Of a stretch of 64,000 nt of DNA, positions 1 to 8,741 are shown one piece after another; the stretch's first letter is position 1, and each line of letters opens with the position of its first letter. Made by a program: the position numbers and the translations under genes. The stretch is taken from positions 124,001-188,000 of the forward strand of contig NZ_CP086136.1 of NCBI RefSeq assembly GCF_017565645.3. Reading direction: 5' to 3'. The notes beneath the pieces are model-generated. The model had not been told where the DNA came from, searched no databases, and saw nothing but the letters and a program-made list of their open reading frames with translations. The DNA comes from Bradyrhizobium barranii subsp. barranii. GTDB taxonomy: Bacteria; Pseudomonadota; Alphaproteobacteria; Rhizobiales; Xanthobacteraceae.

Positions 1-435
1 CACTTTGGCGCCCATCTTCTCGAGCGGATCGAGGATCCGGCGCATGGGGCGGCTGCGCAGCGAGGCATCGCCGTCGAAAACCGCCGAAATCGGGCAGCCG
101 GCGACGGCGCCCATGACGAGCCGGCAGCCGGTGCCGGAGTTGCCGAAATCGAGCGCTGCCCTGGGCTCGGCAAAGCCGGCGACGCCCACGCCGTTCACCT
201 TCCAGGCGAAATCGCCGGTACGCTCGACCCTGGCGCCCAGCGCCTGCATGGATTTTGCGGTATTGAGGACGTCCTCGCCCTCAAGCAAGCCCGAAATCCG
301 GGTCTCGCCGACCGCGAGCGCGCCCAGGATGAGGGCACGGTGGGAGATCGACTTGTCCCCAGGGACCCGTACTTTCCCGGTCAAGGGACCGCTTGCGCGC
401 GACTGAAGCGGCGTCGGCTTGTCGGAATCAGTCAA
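1..435 (-). CDS. aroA: 3-phosphoshikimate 1-carboxyvinyltransferase (EPSP synthase), N-terminal part
   Basis: Sixth step of the shikimate pathway in the cytoplasm: transfers the enolpyruvyl group of PEP to shikimate-3-phosphate. The first 145 residues lie in the window and the rest runs off the left edge. The N-terminal substrate loop [12 protein letters not shown] is seen at residues 25-36, with the conserved Lys28, Ser29 and Arg33, and [12 protein letters not shown] follows further on. The start is a TTG at 433-435. No in-frame ATG precedes the conserved block, and the peptide [11 protein letters not shown] is a normal leader for rhizobial AroA. It is divergent from the FYDLN-type gene. Identity is firm; the exact start is less so. 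Confidence 0.93.
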   Translation of the reverse strand, partial: MTDSDKPTPLQSRASGPLTGKVRVPGDKSISHRALILGALAVGETRISGLLEGEDVLNTAKSMQALGARVERTGDFAWKVNGVGVAGFAEPRAALDFGNSGTGCRLVMGAVAGCPISAVFDGDASLRSRPMRRILDPLEKMGAKV

Positions 436-605
436 GTTTGTGTCCTTGGATAGGCCCGAAACATCCCTGCGGGGCTCGCGGGGCAGGTACCACAAGGTCT
501 GCCCGCCGTCACGGGCATGTCTTTCTCCCGTAATGCGCTATTGACAGCGGGCCGCCAACTAGCCAAGTGAAACACCGCTTTTCAGACATTCCCAGGATTC
601 CTGCC

Positions 606-1013
606 GTGGCCAAGTCCGAACTCGGAACCAAACGTATTTGCCCGACCACGGGCAAGAAGTTCTATGACCTCAACAAGAATCCGGTGATCTCGCCCTATAC
701 CGGCGAAGTCGTCCCGATCGCGCCTGTGGCGCCGGCCCGCGCGACTCGCGGCGCCGAACCTCGCCACACGCCGGCTGCCGACACCACGCCGGAGCCGGCA
801 GAAGTCGAAGAGGTCTCGCTCGAGGAGGCCGACGCCGAGGAAAACACCGGCAAGGTCAAGGCCGCGGTGCCCGAATCCGAGGACGACATCGAGGTCGACG
901 AGACCATCGAGGACGATGACGACGATGATTCGACCTTTATCGCCGACGACGAAGAGGGCGATGAGGACGTTACCGACATCATTGGTGATGTCGGAGGTGA
1001 TGAAGAGACTTGA
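606..1013 (+). CDS. TIGR02300-family acidic protein (FYDLN motif)
   Basis: Small conserved alphaproteobacterial protein of unknown function, 135 aa. The N-terminal third carries a compact possible metal- or nucleic-acid-binding block (TKRICPTTGKKFYDLNKNP) that gives the family its FYDLN name. The C-terminal half is almost entirely Asp and Glu, with a run of six Asp. The GTG at 606 is chosen because family members begin MAKSELGTKR and an AGGA lies 8 bases upstream. An ATG at 567 would add 13 residues without family support. It lies next to aroA, as in many Rhizobiales. Family assignment is good; function is unknown. Confidence 0.85.
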   Translation: MAKSELGTKRICPTTGKKFYDLNKNPVISPYTGEVVPIAPVAPARATRGAEPRHTPAADTTPEPAEVEEVSLEEADAEENTGKVKAAVPESEDDIEVDETIEDDDDDDSTFIADDEEGDEDVTDIIGDVGGDEET

Positions 1014-1109
1014 GATCAGCCCTGATCTGTGAAAAAGGGTGCACCGCGCGAGTCACCAGGCTCGCCGGTCGGGAGTGATCCACCAGGATCCTCCCAACTG
1101 GAAGACTAA

Positions 1110-1183
<74 letters not shown>

Positions 1184-1185
<2 letters not shown>

Positions 1186-1257
1186 GCCTTCGCTCGCTTC
1201 GCGAGCTTCGGCTGGGCAAGCCCGGGAAGTCCCTCGTAGCGAAGTGAGCGAAGGCTG
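1184..1257. repeat. Inverted repeat directly abutting the tRNA-Ala 3' end
   Basis: Arms 1184-1202 and 1239-1257 are complementary at 18 of 19 positions, with a 36-nt loop. The first arm begins inside the tRNA CCA. In the primary transcript this would fold into a long hairpin right after the tRNA, so it may serve 3' processing or termination. Such tRNA-linked palindromes recur in Bradyrhizobium genomes (general knowledge, not tested here). Confidence 0.7.
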
Positions 1258-1360
1258 TCCCGCCATAGCCCGAAGGGCGGCGGCGGACTTCATCGAGGAT
1301 CACCAGCGAAGCCCCGTGATGGTTCCAAGCTGCTATCCTGCCCTCCGGGGAGGAAGCAGA

Positions 1361-1597
1361 ATGAAATACGTCTATATCCTCGAAAGTCTCAATTCCGAGC
1401 ATTTCTACGTCGGCATCACCGACGACCTACGGGCCCGTTTAGCCAAGCATAACGCCGGCGAGGTGCCACACACGTCGAAATATGGGCCTTGGAGAATTCG
1501 GACCTATTTCGCCTTTGATGACGCGGCACGCGCTGTCGCGTTCGAGCGATACCTGAAATCGGGCTCGGGGCGCGCCTTCGCGAAGAAGCACTTCTGA
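1361..1597 (+). CDS. GIY-YIG nuclease-superfamily protein
   Basis: A stand-alone GIY-YIG domain of 78 aa, of the UPF0213/YhbQ type. The signature appears as YVYILES near the N-terminus followed by FYVGITDDLRARLAKHN, so the second element reads YVG as usual for this subfamily. The ATG at 1361 is preceded by GGGGAGGAAG, a good ribosome site; longer forms would run into the tRNA-linked repeat. Single-domain members are common in Rhizobiales and often lie beside tRNA genes. Their substrate is unknown; DNA repair or mobile-intron ancestry has been suggested for relatives. Confidence 0.85.
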   Translation: MKYVYILESLNSEHFYVGITDDLRARLAKHNAGEVPHTSKYGPWRIRTYFAFDDAARAVAFERYLKSGSGRAFAKKHF

Positions 1598-1604
1598 TCG
1601 CCCC

Positions 1605-2063
1605 CTACTCCCCGATCACCGCATTCAACCGGTCCCGCAGCGCGACGATCTCGTCCTTCATCGCGACCAGTTCCGAGACCGAGCAGTCCGACGCCGCCAG
1701 GATCGACTGCGGCACGGCGCGCGCTTTTTCCTTCAAGGCGTGGCCCTGCGGGGTCAGCGCGATCAGCACCTGACGTTCGTCCTCGCGCGAGCGCGTGCGC
1801 CTGACGAAGTGGGCGGCCTCGAGGCGCTTGAGCAGCGGCGTCAGCGTGCCCGAATCCAGGAACAGCTTTTCGCCGATGTCCTTGACCGGCACGTCGTCGC
1901 GCTCCCACAGCACAAGCATCACCAGATATTGCGGGTAGGTCAGGCCGAGCCGGTCGAGCAGCGGCTTGTAGACCCGGTTGAAGGCATGCGCGGCCGAATA
2001 GACCGCGAAGCAGATCTGGTTGTCGAGGCGCTGCGGGTCCAGCGCCGATAATTTCCGGGGCAT
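1605..2063 (-). CDS. ohrR: MarR/OhrR-family organic peroxide sensor-repressor
   Basis: Winged-helix MarR-family repressor of 152 aa. The sensing cysteine of OhrR proteins is present as Cys18 in [11 protein letters not shown]. The recognition helix region reads [16 protein letters not shown] and the wing [14 protein letters not shown]. By family knowledge, organic hydroperoxide oxidises the cysteine and releases the repressor from DNA. It is transcribed away from ohr, with inverted repeats between the two. Start [10 protein letters not shown] is chosen because the upstream in-frame extension runs through the operator region. The classic arrangement makes the assignment strong. Confidence 0.92.
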   Translation of the reverse strand: MPRKLSALDPQRLDNQICFAVYSAAHAFNRVYKPLLDRLGLTYPQYLVMLVLWERDDVPVKDIGEKLFLDSGTLTPLLKRLEAAHFVRRTRSREDERQVLIALTPQGHALKEKARAVPQSILAASDCSVSELVAMKDEIVALRDRLNAVIGE

Positions 2064-2113
2064 CGAGAATCTCACGCGGTTTCCTCCATTCTGGGACCGG
2101 GCGGCCGTACATT

Positions 2114-2178
2114 CAATTGCGAACAATTAAATGTGAGGCATGCAAATTTCAATTGCGCGCAATCTAATTGTTTGCGAT
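2114..2178. promoter_or_regulatory. OhrR operator cluster
   Basis: Related A/T-rich inverted repeats lie between ohrR and ohr. CAATTGCGAACAATT is at 2114-2128. ATTGCGCGCAAT, a perfect 12-bp palindrome, is at 2152-2163. TAATTGTTTGCGAT at 2165-2178 is nearly the reverse complement of the first site. The spacing suits co-regulation of both divergent promoters by OhrR. Binding is inferred from layout. Confidence 0.7.
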
Positions 2179-2217
2179 GTAGATTCCACCCCAACCCGAA
2201 GACCTGAGGAGACGAAA

Positions 2218-2643
2218 ATGTCGGTAAACGTCCTGTACAAGACCAGCGCCAAAGCCACCGGCGGCCGCGACGGCCATGCCGCGACCCTCGACGGCGCGCT
2301 CGACGTCAAGCTCACCACGCCGAAGGAACTCGGCGGCGGAGGCGGCGCCGGCAACAATCCCGAGCAGCTGTTTGCGGCCGGCTATTCCGCCTGCTTCATC
2401 GGCGCGATGAAGTTCGTGGCCTCGCAGGGCGGCCCGAAGGTTCCGGCTGACGCCTCGGTCACCTCCACCGTCGGCATCGGCCCGCGCGCGGCCGGCGGCT
2501 TCGGTCTCGACATCGATCTGGCCGTCTCGCTGCCGGGCCTCGCCCGCGCGGAAGCCGAGGCGCTGGTCGAGAAGGCCCACCAGGTGTGCCCCTACTCCAA
2601 TGCCACGCGCGGCAATGTCGACGTTCGCCTGACGGTCGTCTGA
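2218..2643 (+). CDS. ohr: Organic hydroperoxide resistance protein (Ohr)
   Basis: Thiol peroxidase of the Ohr/OsmC superfamily, 141 aa, reducing organic and fatty-acid hydroperoxides with lipoyl proteins as electron source (family knowledge). Both catalytic cysteines are visible: Cys59 in [10 protein letters not shown] and Cys124 in [11 protein letters not shown]. The N-terminal [14 protein letters not shown] and the [10 protein letters not shown] block are typical of Ohr rather than OsmC. The ATG at 2218 has CTGAGGAGAC upstream. Divergent from ohrR and expected to be peroxide-inducible. Confidence 0.95.
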   Translation: MSVNVLYKTSAKATGGRDGHAATLDGALDVKLTTPKELGGGGGAGNNPEQLFAAGYSACFIGAMKFVASQGGPKVPADASVTSTVGIGPRAAGGFGLDIDLAVSLPGLARAEAEALVEKAHQVCPYSNATRGNVDVRLTVV

Positions 2644-2819
2644 TCAAACGGCGGATTGGCTGGCCCGAGATCCCCCTCGGGCCGGCCGCTTCCGCTTGAT
2701 TTGCCACGTTGCGGGATGGCGCAGCGGCGGCGCATGCGGCCCTACGCAGCAAGCCATTGCTGGCGCAAAAAAACGTCGCTAGGCCTGTGATCAATGATCG
2801 ACACAGGGGAAGCGAAGGC

Positions 2820-4022
2820 ATGACTGAAGCCGTTTTGGGCGCAATGAGCGGACTGCGCGTCATCGATCTCACGCGCGTGCTTGGCGGTCCCTACTGCACC
2901 CAGATCCTCGCCGACCACGGCGCCGACGTGATCAAGGTCGAGCCGCCCGCCGGCGACGAGGTGCGCGACTGGGGCCCTCCGTTCCACGAGGAAGACGCGG
3001 CCTATTTCATCGGCATCAACCGCAACAAGCGCTCGATCGGCCTCGACCTCGCCTCCGAAGGCGGCCGCCACGTGCTGCTCAAGATGCTGGAGACGGCCGA
3101 CGTCCTGATCGAGAATTTCAAGCCGGGCACGCTGGAGAAATGGGGCATCGGCAACGATGTGCTCAGCAAGAAATTCCCGCGCCTCGTGCATTGCCGGATC
3201 TGCGGCTTCGGCGCCGACGGACCGCGCGGCGGCAATCCCGGCTATGACGCCATCATCCAGGCCATGACCGGCATGATCGCGGCGACCGGTTCGCCGGAGA
3301 GCGGACCGATGCGGATCGGCGTGCCGCTGGTCGACATCACGACGGGCCTCTATGCGGCGATCGGCATCCTGATGGCGCTGTCGGAGCGGCAGCGCTCGGG
3401 CCAGGGCCAGTTCCTGGAGACGACGCTGTACGAGACCGGCCTTGCCATCATGCATCCGCACACCGCGAATTATTTCATGCACGGCAAGCCGCCATCGCTC
3501 ACCGGCAACGAGCATCCCAACCTCGTGCCTTACGCGATCTTCCCGACCAGGACCGACGACATCTTCATCGGCGTCGGCAATGACGGCACCTTCCGCAAGC
3601 TCGCCAAGGAGATCGGCAAGCCCGAGCTCGGCACCGATCCGCGCTTTGCCCGCAACAAGGACCGCATCGCCAATCGCGAGGCGCTGCGGGCCGAGTTGGC
3701 CGCCGTGTTCAGCCTGCACGAGGCCGAGCCGCTGTGCAATCGTCTGCTCGCCGCCGGCCTGCCCGCAGGTCCCGTGCAGAAGATCGACCAGGCCTTGACC
3801 AACGCGCACACGATCGCCCGCGGCGATGTCATCGAGAAGGACTGGTACAAGGGCGTGGCCTCGCCGATCCGGCTCGATCGCAGCAAGCCGACCCTGCGCC
3901 GCCTGCCGCCGAAATTCAGCCAGCACTCCCAGGAGGTGCTGGGCGAGTTCGGCTACTCCAAATCCGAGATCGACGCGATGGTCGAGCAGGGCACCGTCTG
4001 CGGCCCCGAGCGCAAGCGCTAA
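2820..4022 (+). CDS. Class III CoA-transferase (CaiB/BaiF family)
   Basis: Family III acyl-CoA:carboxylate CoA-transferase, 400 aa, the usual length. Seen: N-terminal LSG-like core GLRVIDLTRVLGGPYCTQILADHGADVIKVEPP, split here by natural motifs, then IGLDL, and VDITTGLYA with Asp172 aligned to the catalytic aspartate that forms the CoA-linked intermediate. The substrate acid cannot be read from sequence; relatives act on carnitine, formyl/oxalyl, succinyl or bile-acid CoAs. ATG at 2820 follows AGGGGAAGCGAAGGC. It stands alone between ohr and the ugp operon, so context gives no clue to substrate. Confidence 0.85.
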   Translation: MTEAVLGAMSGLRVIDLTRVLGGPYCTQILADHGADVIKVEPPAGDEVRDWGPPFHEEDAAYFIGINRNKRSIGLDLASEGGRHVLLKMLETADVLIENFKPGTLEKWGIGNDVLSKKFPRLVHCRICGFGADGPRGGNPGYDAIIQAMTGMIAATGSPESGPMRIGVPLVDITTGLYAAIGILMALSERQRSGQGQFLETTLYETGLAIMHPHTANYFMHGKPPSLTGNEHPNLVPYAIFPTRTDDIFIGVGNDGTFRKLAKEIGKPELGTDPRFARNKDRIANREALRAELAAVFSLHEAEPLCNRLLAAGLPAGPVQKIDQALTNAHTIARGDVIEKDWYKGVASPIRLDRSKPTLRRLPPKFSQHSQEVLGEFGYSKSEIDAMVEQGTVCGPERKR

Positions 4023-4171
4023 GCGTCCTCGCCGCCTCACCCAGGCAAATGCCGCACTGCGGCGCGGGCACGCATGTGCACCGCGAACGGAGGAGGCTGC
4101 GCGCTCGGCATTCGCCTATTTGACGGCTTCCCTTTTGGCCGCGCTTGCTGCTTTCGTTTCTCCCGCTTACA

Positions 4172-4189
4172 CAGTCATGTGAACGTCAT
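4172..4189 (+). promoter_or_regulatory. Pho box upstream of ugpB
   Basis: CAGTCAT-GTGA-ACGTCAT: two 7-bp direct repeats separated by 4 bp, the geometry of a PhoB site (consensus CTGTCAT repeats at 11-bp spacing). It lies 53 bp before the ugpB start. Phosphate-starvation control of ugp is established in rhizobia and E. coli. Binding here is inferred. Confidence 0.65.
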
Positions 4190-4242
4190 ATGGCGCTGCT
4201 AGCGCAAGCGCTTCTTTTTGACGGCCAAGGGAGGTTTACTTG

Positions 4243-5559
4243 ATGGCTCTTCGACACTTTGGGGCGGCTGCCGCAGTTGCGATCACGATCGGCATGGGCG
4301 CTTCGCCGGCGTGGGCCGCGACCGAAATCCAGTGGTGGCACGCGATGACCGGCGCCAACAACGACGTCATCGTCAAGCTCGCCACCGACTTCAACGCCTC
4401 GCAGACCGACTACAAGGTGATCCCGACCTACAAGGGCAACTATCCCGATACGATGAACGCCGGCATCGCCGCGTTCCGCGCCGGCAACGCCCCGCACATC
4501 ATGCAGGTGTTCGAAGTCGGCACCGCGACCATGATGGCCGCGACCGGCGCCGTAAAACCCGTCTACAAGCTGATGGCCGAGGCCGGCGAGAAGTTCGACC
4601 CCAAGATCTACCTGCCCGCCATCACCGGCTACTACTCGACCTCGAAGGGCGAGATGCTGTCGTTCCCGTTCAACTCGTCGTCGACCGTCATGTGGGTCAA
4701 CCTCGACGAGCTCAAGAAGGCGAACGTCGAGATCCCCAAGACCTGGCCCGAAACGTTCGAGGCCGCCAAGAAGCTGAAGGCTGCGGGTCATGACACCTGC
4801 GGCTTCTCGGGCTCCTGGGTCACCTGGGTCAATCTCGAGCAGCTCTCCGCCTGGCACAACGTGCCGCTCGCCAGCAAGGCCAACGGCCTCGACGGCTTCG
4901 ACACCGTGCTCGAGTTCAACGGCCCGCTCCAGGTCAAGCATCTCGAAACCCTGGTCGAGCTGCAGAAGACCAAGACCTACGACTATGCCGGCCGCACCAA
5001 CACCGGCGAAGGCCGCTTCACCTCCGGCGAATGCCCGATTTACCTGACCTCGTCGGCGTTCTTCGGCAACGTCAAGGCGCAGGCCAAGTTCAACTTCACC
5101 GCCGTGCCGATGCCATACTATCCGGACGTCAAGGGCGCGCCGCAGAACTCGATCATCGGCGGCGCTTCGCTCTGGGTCATGGGCGGCAAGTCGGCCGACG
5201 AATACAAGGGTGTCGCGAAGTTCCTGACCTTCCTCTCGGACACCGATCGCCAAGTCTACATCCACAAGGCCTCGGGCTATCTGCCGATCACCAAGGCGGC
5301 CTACGCCAAGGCGAAGGAAGAAGGCTTCTACAAGGATCAGCCCTATCTCGAGACCCCGCTGATCGAGCTGACCAACAAGGAGCCGACCGACAATTCGCGC
5401 GGTCTGCGCCTCGGCAACATGGTTCAGCTGCGTGACGTCTGGTCGGAAGAGATCGAGCAGGCGCTGGCTGGCAAGAAGACCGCCAAGCAGGCGCTGGATG
5501 CTGCCGTCGAGCGCGGCAACACGATGCTGCGCCAGTTCGAAAAGACTGCCGTCAAGTGA
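4243..5559 (+). CDS. ugpB: sn-glycerol-3-phosphate ABC transporter, periplasmic binding protein
   Basis: Solute receptor of the UgpBAEC importer, 438 aa, delivering glycerol-3-phosphate or glycerophosphodiesters to the membrane complex. A signal peptide ends near ASPAWA, residues 20-25. The mature start TEIQWWHAMTG and later FPFNSSSTVMWVN are characteristic of UgpB in extracellular binding-protein family 1. A GGGAGG eight bases before the ATG at 4243 supports that start over the TTG at 4240. First gene of a four-gene operon with a Pho box ahead and a strong hairpin just behind. Confidence 0.95.
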   Translation: MALRHFGAAAAVAITIGMGASPAWAATEIQWWHAMTGANNDVIVKLATDFNASQTDYKVIPTYKGNYPDTMNAGIAAFRAGNAPHIMQVFEVGTATMMAATGAVKPVYKLMAEAGEKFDPKIYLPAITGYYSTSKGEMLSFPFNSSSTVMWVNLDELKKANVEIPKTWPETFEAAKKLKAAGHDTCGFSGSWVTWVNLEQLSAWHNVPLASKANGLDGFDTVLEFNGPLQVKHLETLVELQKTKTYDYAGRTNTGEGRFTSGECPIYLTSSAFFGNVKAQAKFNFTAVPMPYYPDVKGAPQNSIIGGASLWVMGGKSADEYKGVAKFLTFLSDTDRQVYIHKASGYLPITKAAYAKAKEEGFYKDQPYLETPLIELTNKEPTDNSRGLRLGNMVQLRDVWSEEIEQALAGKKTAKQALDAAVERGNTMLRQFEKTAVK

Positions 5560-5566
5560 GGCGATG

Positions 5567-5595
5567 AGCGGCAGGCCGCAAGCCGGCCTGCCGCT
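5567..5595 (+). promoter_or_regulatory. Stable hairpin between ugpB and ugpA
   Basis: A perfect 12-bp GC-rich stem (5567-5578 paired with 5584-5595) with a 5-nt loop, starting 8 bases after the ugpB stop. There is no U-tract, so it is not a classical terminator. It probably protects the ugpB message or partly uncouples downstream genes, giving more binding protein than permease, as REP elements do after malE. Confidence 0.7.
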
Positions 5596-5606
5596 CACCT
5601 GACATC

Positions 5607-6488
5607 ATGCAAAAGCAAGCCATTTTCCAAGCAAAACTATTGCCCTACGCGCTGGTTGCGCCGCAGCTCGCGATCGTCCTGATTTTTTTCTACTGGCCGG
5701 CCGCGCAGGCGGTGATCCAATCCTTCCTGCTCCAGGACGCCTTCGGTCTGTCGACAAGCTTCGTCTGGTTCGAGAATTATCAGGACCTGTTCAAGGACCC
5801 GGCCTATTTCGAGGCGGTTGTCCGTACGTTCGTCTTTTCGTTCGCCATCGCCGTCTCGTCGCTGTCCTTCGCGCTCTTGCTCGCCGTGATGGCGGACAAG
5901 CCGCTGCGCGGCTCAATGCTCTACCGCACGCTGCTGATCTGGCCCTATGCGGTGGCGCCGCCCGTCGTCGGCGTGCTCTGGATCTTCATGCTGCATCCCT
6001 CGCTCGGCGTGCTGTCGCGCTATCTGCGCAACCTGGGCGTCGACTGGAATCCGCTGCTCGACGGCAACCAGGCGGCTGGGCTGATCATCCTCGCCGCGGC
6101 GTGGAAGCAGATCTCCTATAATTTCCTGTTCTTCCTCGCCGGCCTGCAAGCCATCCCCCGAAGCGTGTTCGAGGCCGCCGCGATCGACGGCGCCCGTCCG
6201 ATGCGGCGGTTCTGGACCGTGACCTTCCCGCTGCTGTCGCCCACGATCTTCTTCCTGCTGGTCGTCAACATCGTCTACGCCTTCTTCGACACCTTCGGCA
6301 TCATCGACACCATGACCCGCGGCGGTCCCGGCACATCGACGGTCACGCTGGTCTACAAGGTCTATTCCGACGGCCTGCTCGGCGGCAATCTCGGCAGCTC
6401 GGCAGCGCAATCGGTGATCCTGATGGTCATGGTGATCGTGCTGACGGGAATCCAGTTCCGCTTCGTCGAACGCAAGGTGACCTACTGA
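5607..6488 (+). CDS. ugpA: sn-glycerol-3-phosphate ABC transporter permease UgpA
   Basis: Inner-membrane permease, 293 aa, with six predicted hydrophobic segments. The MalF-type EAA loop is seen as [22 protein letters not shown], here quoted only in part as [14 protein letters not shown], which docks onto the UgpC ATPase. Its C-terminus overlaps the ugpE start (shared base 6488), indicating translational coupling. It starts at the ATG at 5607, 47 bases after ugpB. It forms the heterodimeric channel with UgpE. Confidence 0.95.
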   Translation: MQKQAIFQAKLLPYALVAPQLAIVLIFFYWPAAQAVIQSFLLQDAFGLSTSFVWFENYQDLFKDPAYFEAVVRTFVFSFAIAVSSLSFALLLAVMADKPLRGSMLYRTLLIWPYAVAPPVVGVLWIFMLHPSLGVLSRYLRNLGVDWNPLLDGNQAAGLIILAAAWKQISYNFLFFLAGLQAIPRSVFEAAAIDGARPMRRFWTVTFPLLSPTIFFLLVVNIVYAFFDTFGIIDTMTRGGPGTSTVTLVYKVYSDGLLGGNLGSSAAQSVILMVMVIVLTGIQFRFVERKVTY

Positions 6489-7336
6489 TGGTCGAAGAAG
6501 AGGGCTTTCGGCGCTACGTCGCCCACGCGATTCTCTGGATCGGGATCGCGATCGTCGCATTCCCGGTCTACATCGCGATCGTCGCCTCGACCCAGGACAA
6601 CGCCCTGATCGCGAACGGGCAGATGTCGCTGCTGCCGGGCGGACACTTCTTCGAGGTCTACTACAAGACCATCTTCGTCGGCACGAGCGGCTCGACCCGC
6701 GAGCCCGTCGGCAACATGATGCTGAACTCGCTGGTGATGGCGCTGGCAATCGCGATCGGCAAGATCGCGATCTCGATCATCTCGGCCTATGCGATCGTGT
6801 ATTTCCGCTTTCCGTTCCGGATGGCGATCTTCTGGATCATCTTCATCACGTTGATGCTGCCGGTCGAGGTGCGCATCTATCCGACCTACAAGATCGTCGC
6901 CGATCTGCACATGCTCGACAGCTATGCCGGCCTCGCGCTGCCGCTGATCGCGTCGGCCACCGCGACGCTGCTGTTCCGCCAGTTCTTCATGACCGTGCTG
7001 GACGAGCTGTTGGAGGCCTCGCGCATCGACGGCGCCGGCCCCTTGCGCTTCTTCTGGGATACGCTGCTGCCGCTGTCGCGCACCAACATGGCGGCGCTGT
7101 TCGTGATCCTCTTCATCCTCGGCTGGAATCAATATCTCTGGCCGCTGCTGATCACCACGCGCGACGACATGCAGACCATCCAGGTCGGCATCCGCAAGAT
7201 GATCACCACCACCGATGCGCTGACCGAATGGCCGATCGTGATGGCGACCGCCGTGCTGGCCATGCTGCCGCCGGTGTTCGTCGTCGTCGCCATGCAGAAA
7301 TTGTTCGTGCGCGGCCTGGTCGAGACGGAAAAGTAG
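6488..7336 (+). CDS. ugpE: sn-glycerol-3-phosphate ABC transporter permease UgpE
   Basis: Second membrane subunit of the importer, 282 aa, MalG-like. Six hydrophobic stretches are visible, and the EAA loop appears as LLEASRIDGAGPLRFFWDTL. The N-terminal cytoplasmic stub MVEEEGFRR precedes the first membrane span. The start ATG overlaps the end of ugpA by one base. In length and order it is a standard UgpE. Confidence 0.95.
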   Translation: MVEEEGFRRYVAHAILWIGIAIVAFPVYIAIVASTQDNALIANGQMSLLPGGHFFEVYYKTIFVGTSGSTREPVGNMMLNSLVMALAIAIGKIAISIISAYAIVYFRFPFRMAIFWIIFITLMLPVEVRIYPTYKIVADLHMLDSYAGLALPLIASATATLLFRQFFMTVLDELLEASRIDGAGPLRFFWDTLLPLSRTNMAALFVILFILGWNQYLWPLLITTRDDMQTIQVGIRKMITTTDALTEWPIVMATAVLAMLPPVFVVVAMQKLFVRGLVETEK

Positions 7337-7348
7337 AAGCGAGTTTTC

Positions 7349-8434
7349 ATGGCTAACGTCACGCTGCGCAACGTCCGCAAGACCTATCCCGGCGGCTTCG
7401 AGGCCATCAAGGGCGTCAACGTCGATGTCGGCGACGGCCAGTTCTGCGTGCTGGTCGGTCCCTCCGGCTGCGGCAAGTCCACGCTGCTGCGCATGGTCGC
7501 AGGGCTCGAGACCGTCACCGGCGGCGAGATCGACATCGGCGGCCGCGTCGTCAACCAGATCGAGCCCGCCGATCGCGACATCGCGATGGTGTTCCAGAAC
7601 TACGCGCTCTATCCGCATATGAGCGTCTTCAACAACATGGCCTACGGCCTGCGCAACCGCGGCATGAAGGAGGCCGAGGTCAAGACCCGCGTCGAGGAAG
7701 CCGCACGCGTGCTCGAGCTCGCGCCGATGCTGGAGCGCAAGCCGCGCCAGCTCTCCGGCGGCCAGCGCCAGCGCGTCGCGATGGGCCGCGCCATCGTGCG
7801 CCAGCCGAAAGTCTTTCTGTTCGACGAGCCGCTGTCGAACCTCGACGCAAAGCTGCGCATTGCAATGCGGGTCGAGATCCGCAAGTTGCAGCGCCGGCTC
7901 AACACGACGTCGATCTACGTCACCCACGACCAGCTCGAGGCGATGACGCTCGCCGATATTCTCGTGGTGATGAATGGCGGCCAGGTCGAGCAGGTCGGCA
8001 ATCCGCTCGCGATCTACGAGAAGCCGGCGACGACCTTCGTCGCCTCCTTCATCGGGGCACCGCCGATGAACCTGATGTCGACGCGCGCCGATGAGATCAA
8101 ATCGCAGCTCGACGGCAGCGCGACCGAGGCCGGCATCCTCGGCATCCGCCCTGAAGACTTCGTGATCACCGACCAGACCCCGGCCGGCGGTGTCGCATTG
8201 CCGCTGACGGTGGAAGCGATCGAGCGCGTCGGCGCGGAAACCTTCGTCTACGGCACGCGGGCCCAGGACGACCAGCGCGTCGCCGCCACCCCCGGCGAGT
8301 TGCCGCCCGGCGAGGTCATCGTCCGCATTCCCGGAACCGAGGCCCCCGCCATCGGTGAGAGGATCCGCGTCGCGGCGGTACGGCCGAAACTGCACCTTTT
8401 CAGCGGTGACGGACGGACCCGGATCGAAGCCTGA
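7349..8434 (+). CDS. ugpC: sn-glycerol-3-phosphate ABC transporter ATP-binding protein UgpC
   Basis: Cytoplasmic ATPase that powers glycerol-3-phosphate import, 361 aa, MalK-type. Walker [10 protein letters not shown] is at residues 37-45, the signature LSGGQRQR near 134, and Walker [12 protein letters not shown] follows, then the switch His in YVTHDQLEA. The C-terminal 120 residues form the regulatory OB-like domain (TOBE), with GIRPEDF. It ends the ugp operon and is followed by a terminator-like inverted repeat. Confidence 0.95.
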   Translation: MANVTLRNVRKTYPGGFEAIKGVNVDVGDGQFCVLVGPSGCGKSTLLRMVAGLETVTGGEIDIGGRVVNQIEPADRDIAMVFQNYALYPHMSVFNNMAYGLRNRGMKEAEVKTRVEEAARVLELAPMLERKPRQLSGGQRQRVAMGRAIVRQPKVFLFDEPLSNLDAKLRIAMRVEIRKLQRRLNTTSIYVTHDQLEAMTLADILVVMNGGQVEQVGNPLAIYEKPATTFVASFIGAPPMNLMSTRADEIKSQLDGSATEAGILGIRPEDFVITDQTPAGGVALPLTVEAIERVGAETFVYGTRAQDDQRVAATPGELPPGEVIVRIPGTEAPAIGERIRVAAVRPKLHLFSGDGRTRIEA

Positions 8435-8465
8435 CCGGTTCCGAGGGCCGCCCGATCAAAAACCA

Positions 8466-8504
8466 GAAAAACAACCCCATGCACAGTAGCCGGGGTTTGT
8501 TTTC
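8466..8504 (+). terminator. Probable terminator after ugpC
   Basis: AAAAACAACCCC (8467-8478 region) pairs, with one bulge, with GGGGTTTGTTTTC around an 11-14-nt loop. The T-rich end on the plus strand and A-rich start suggest it can work in both directions. It lies 30 bases after the ugpC stop. Confidence 0.65.
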
Positions 8505-8644
8505 ATTGGAGAAATCGCTCCGCCAATTCGTCATGCCCGGGCTTGTCCGAGCATTTAAGTTCCCGGTGCCGAATCGGGCGCATCTGCGCGGCCGCAGGCG
8601 GGGTCAGGCGCGAAATCGGCCAATCCACAGGCCCCCGCTACGTC

Positions 8645-8673
8645 CTTGAACCGACACGGGGTTATGACCATAT
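8645..8673 (+). promoter_or_regulatory. Possible RpoH-type promoter for the hsp20 gene
   Basis: CTTGAA at 8645-8650, then 15 bases, then GACCATAT at 8666-8673. This resembles the heat-shock sigma-32 pattern CTTGAA-N(11-15)-CCCCATNT with two mismatches in the -10. It would give a leader of about 60 nt that contains the ROSE-like hairpin. Confidence 0.4.
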
Positions 8674-8679
8674 TGCTGA

Positions 8680-8741
8680 CCAAGGGGCGCCGCTTCCGGG
8701 CCCTGAAATGCCAAAGTCGCTTCGAGAGGACTTTGTAAACT
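8680..8741 (+). promoter_or_regulatory. ROSE-type RNA thermometer in the hsp20 leader
   Basis: The hairpin at 8713-8734 folds AAAGTCGCT against AGGACTTT with a 5-nt loop. It contains the diagnostic ROSE element TCGCT (consensus TYGCT) pairing with the AGGA of the ribosome site, with the conserved G (8719) left unpaired. The start ATG is at 8742, 11 bases after AGGA. ROSE elements that melt on heating and free the Shine-Dalgarno are established for small heat-shock genes of Bradyrhizobium. A GC-rich upstream helix near 8681-8705 is likely also part of it. Confidence 0.82.

Noticed and set aside
6482..8395. 637-codon minus-strand frame opposite ugpE and ugpC
   Set aside because: Antisense shadow; the plus strand has full ABC-transporter motifs.
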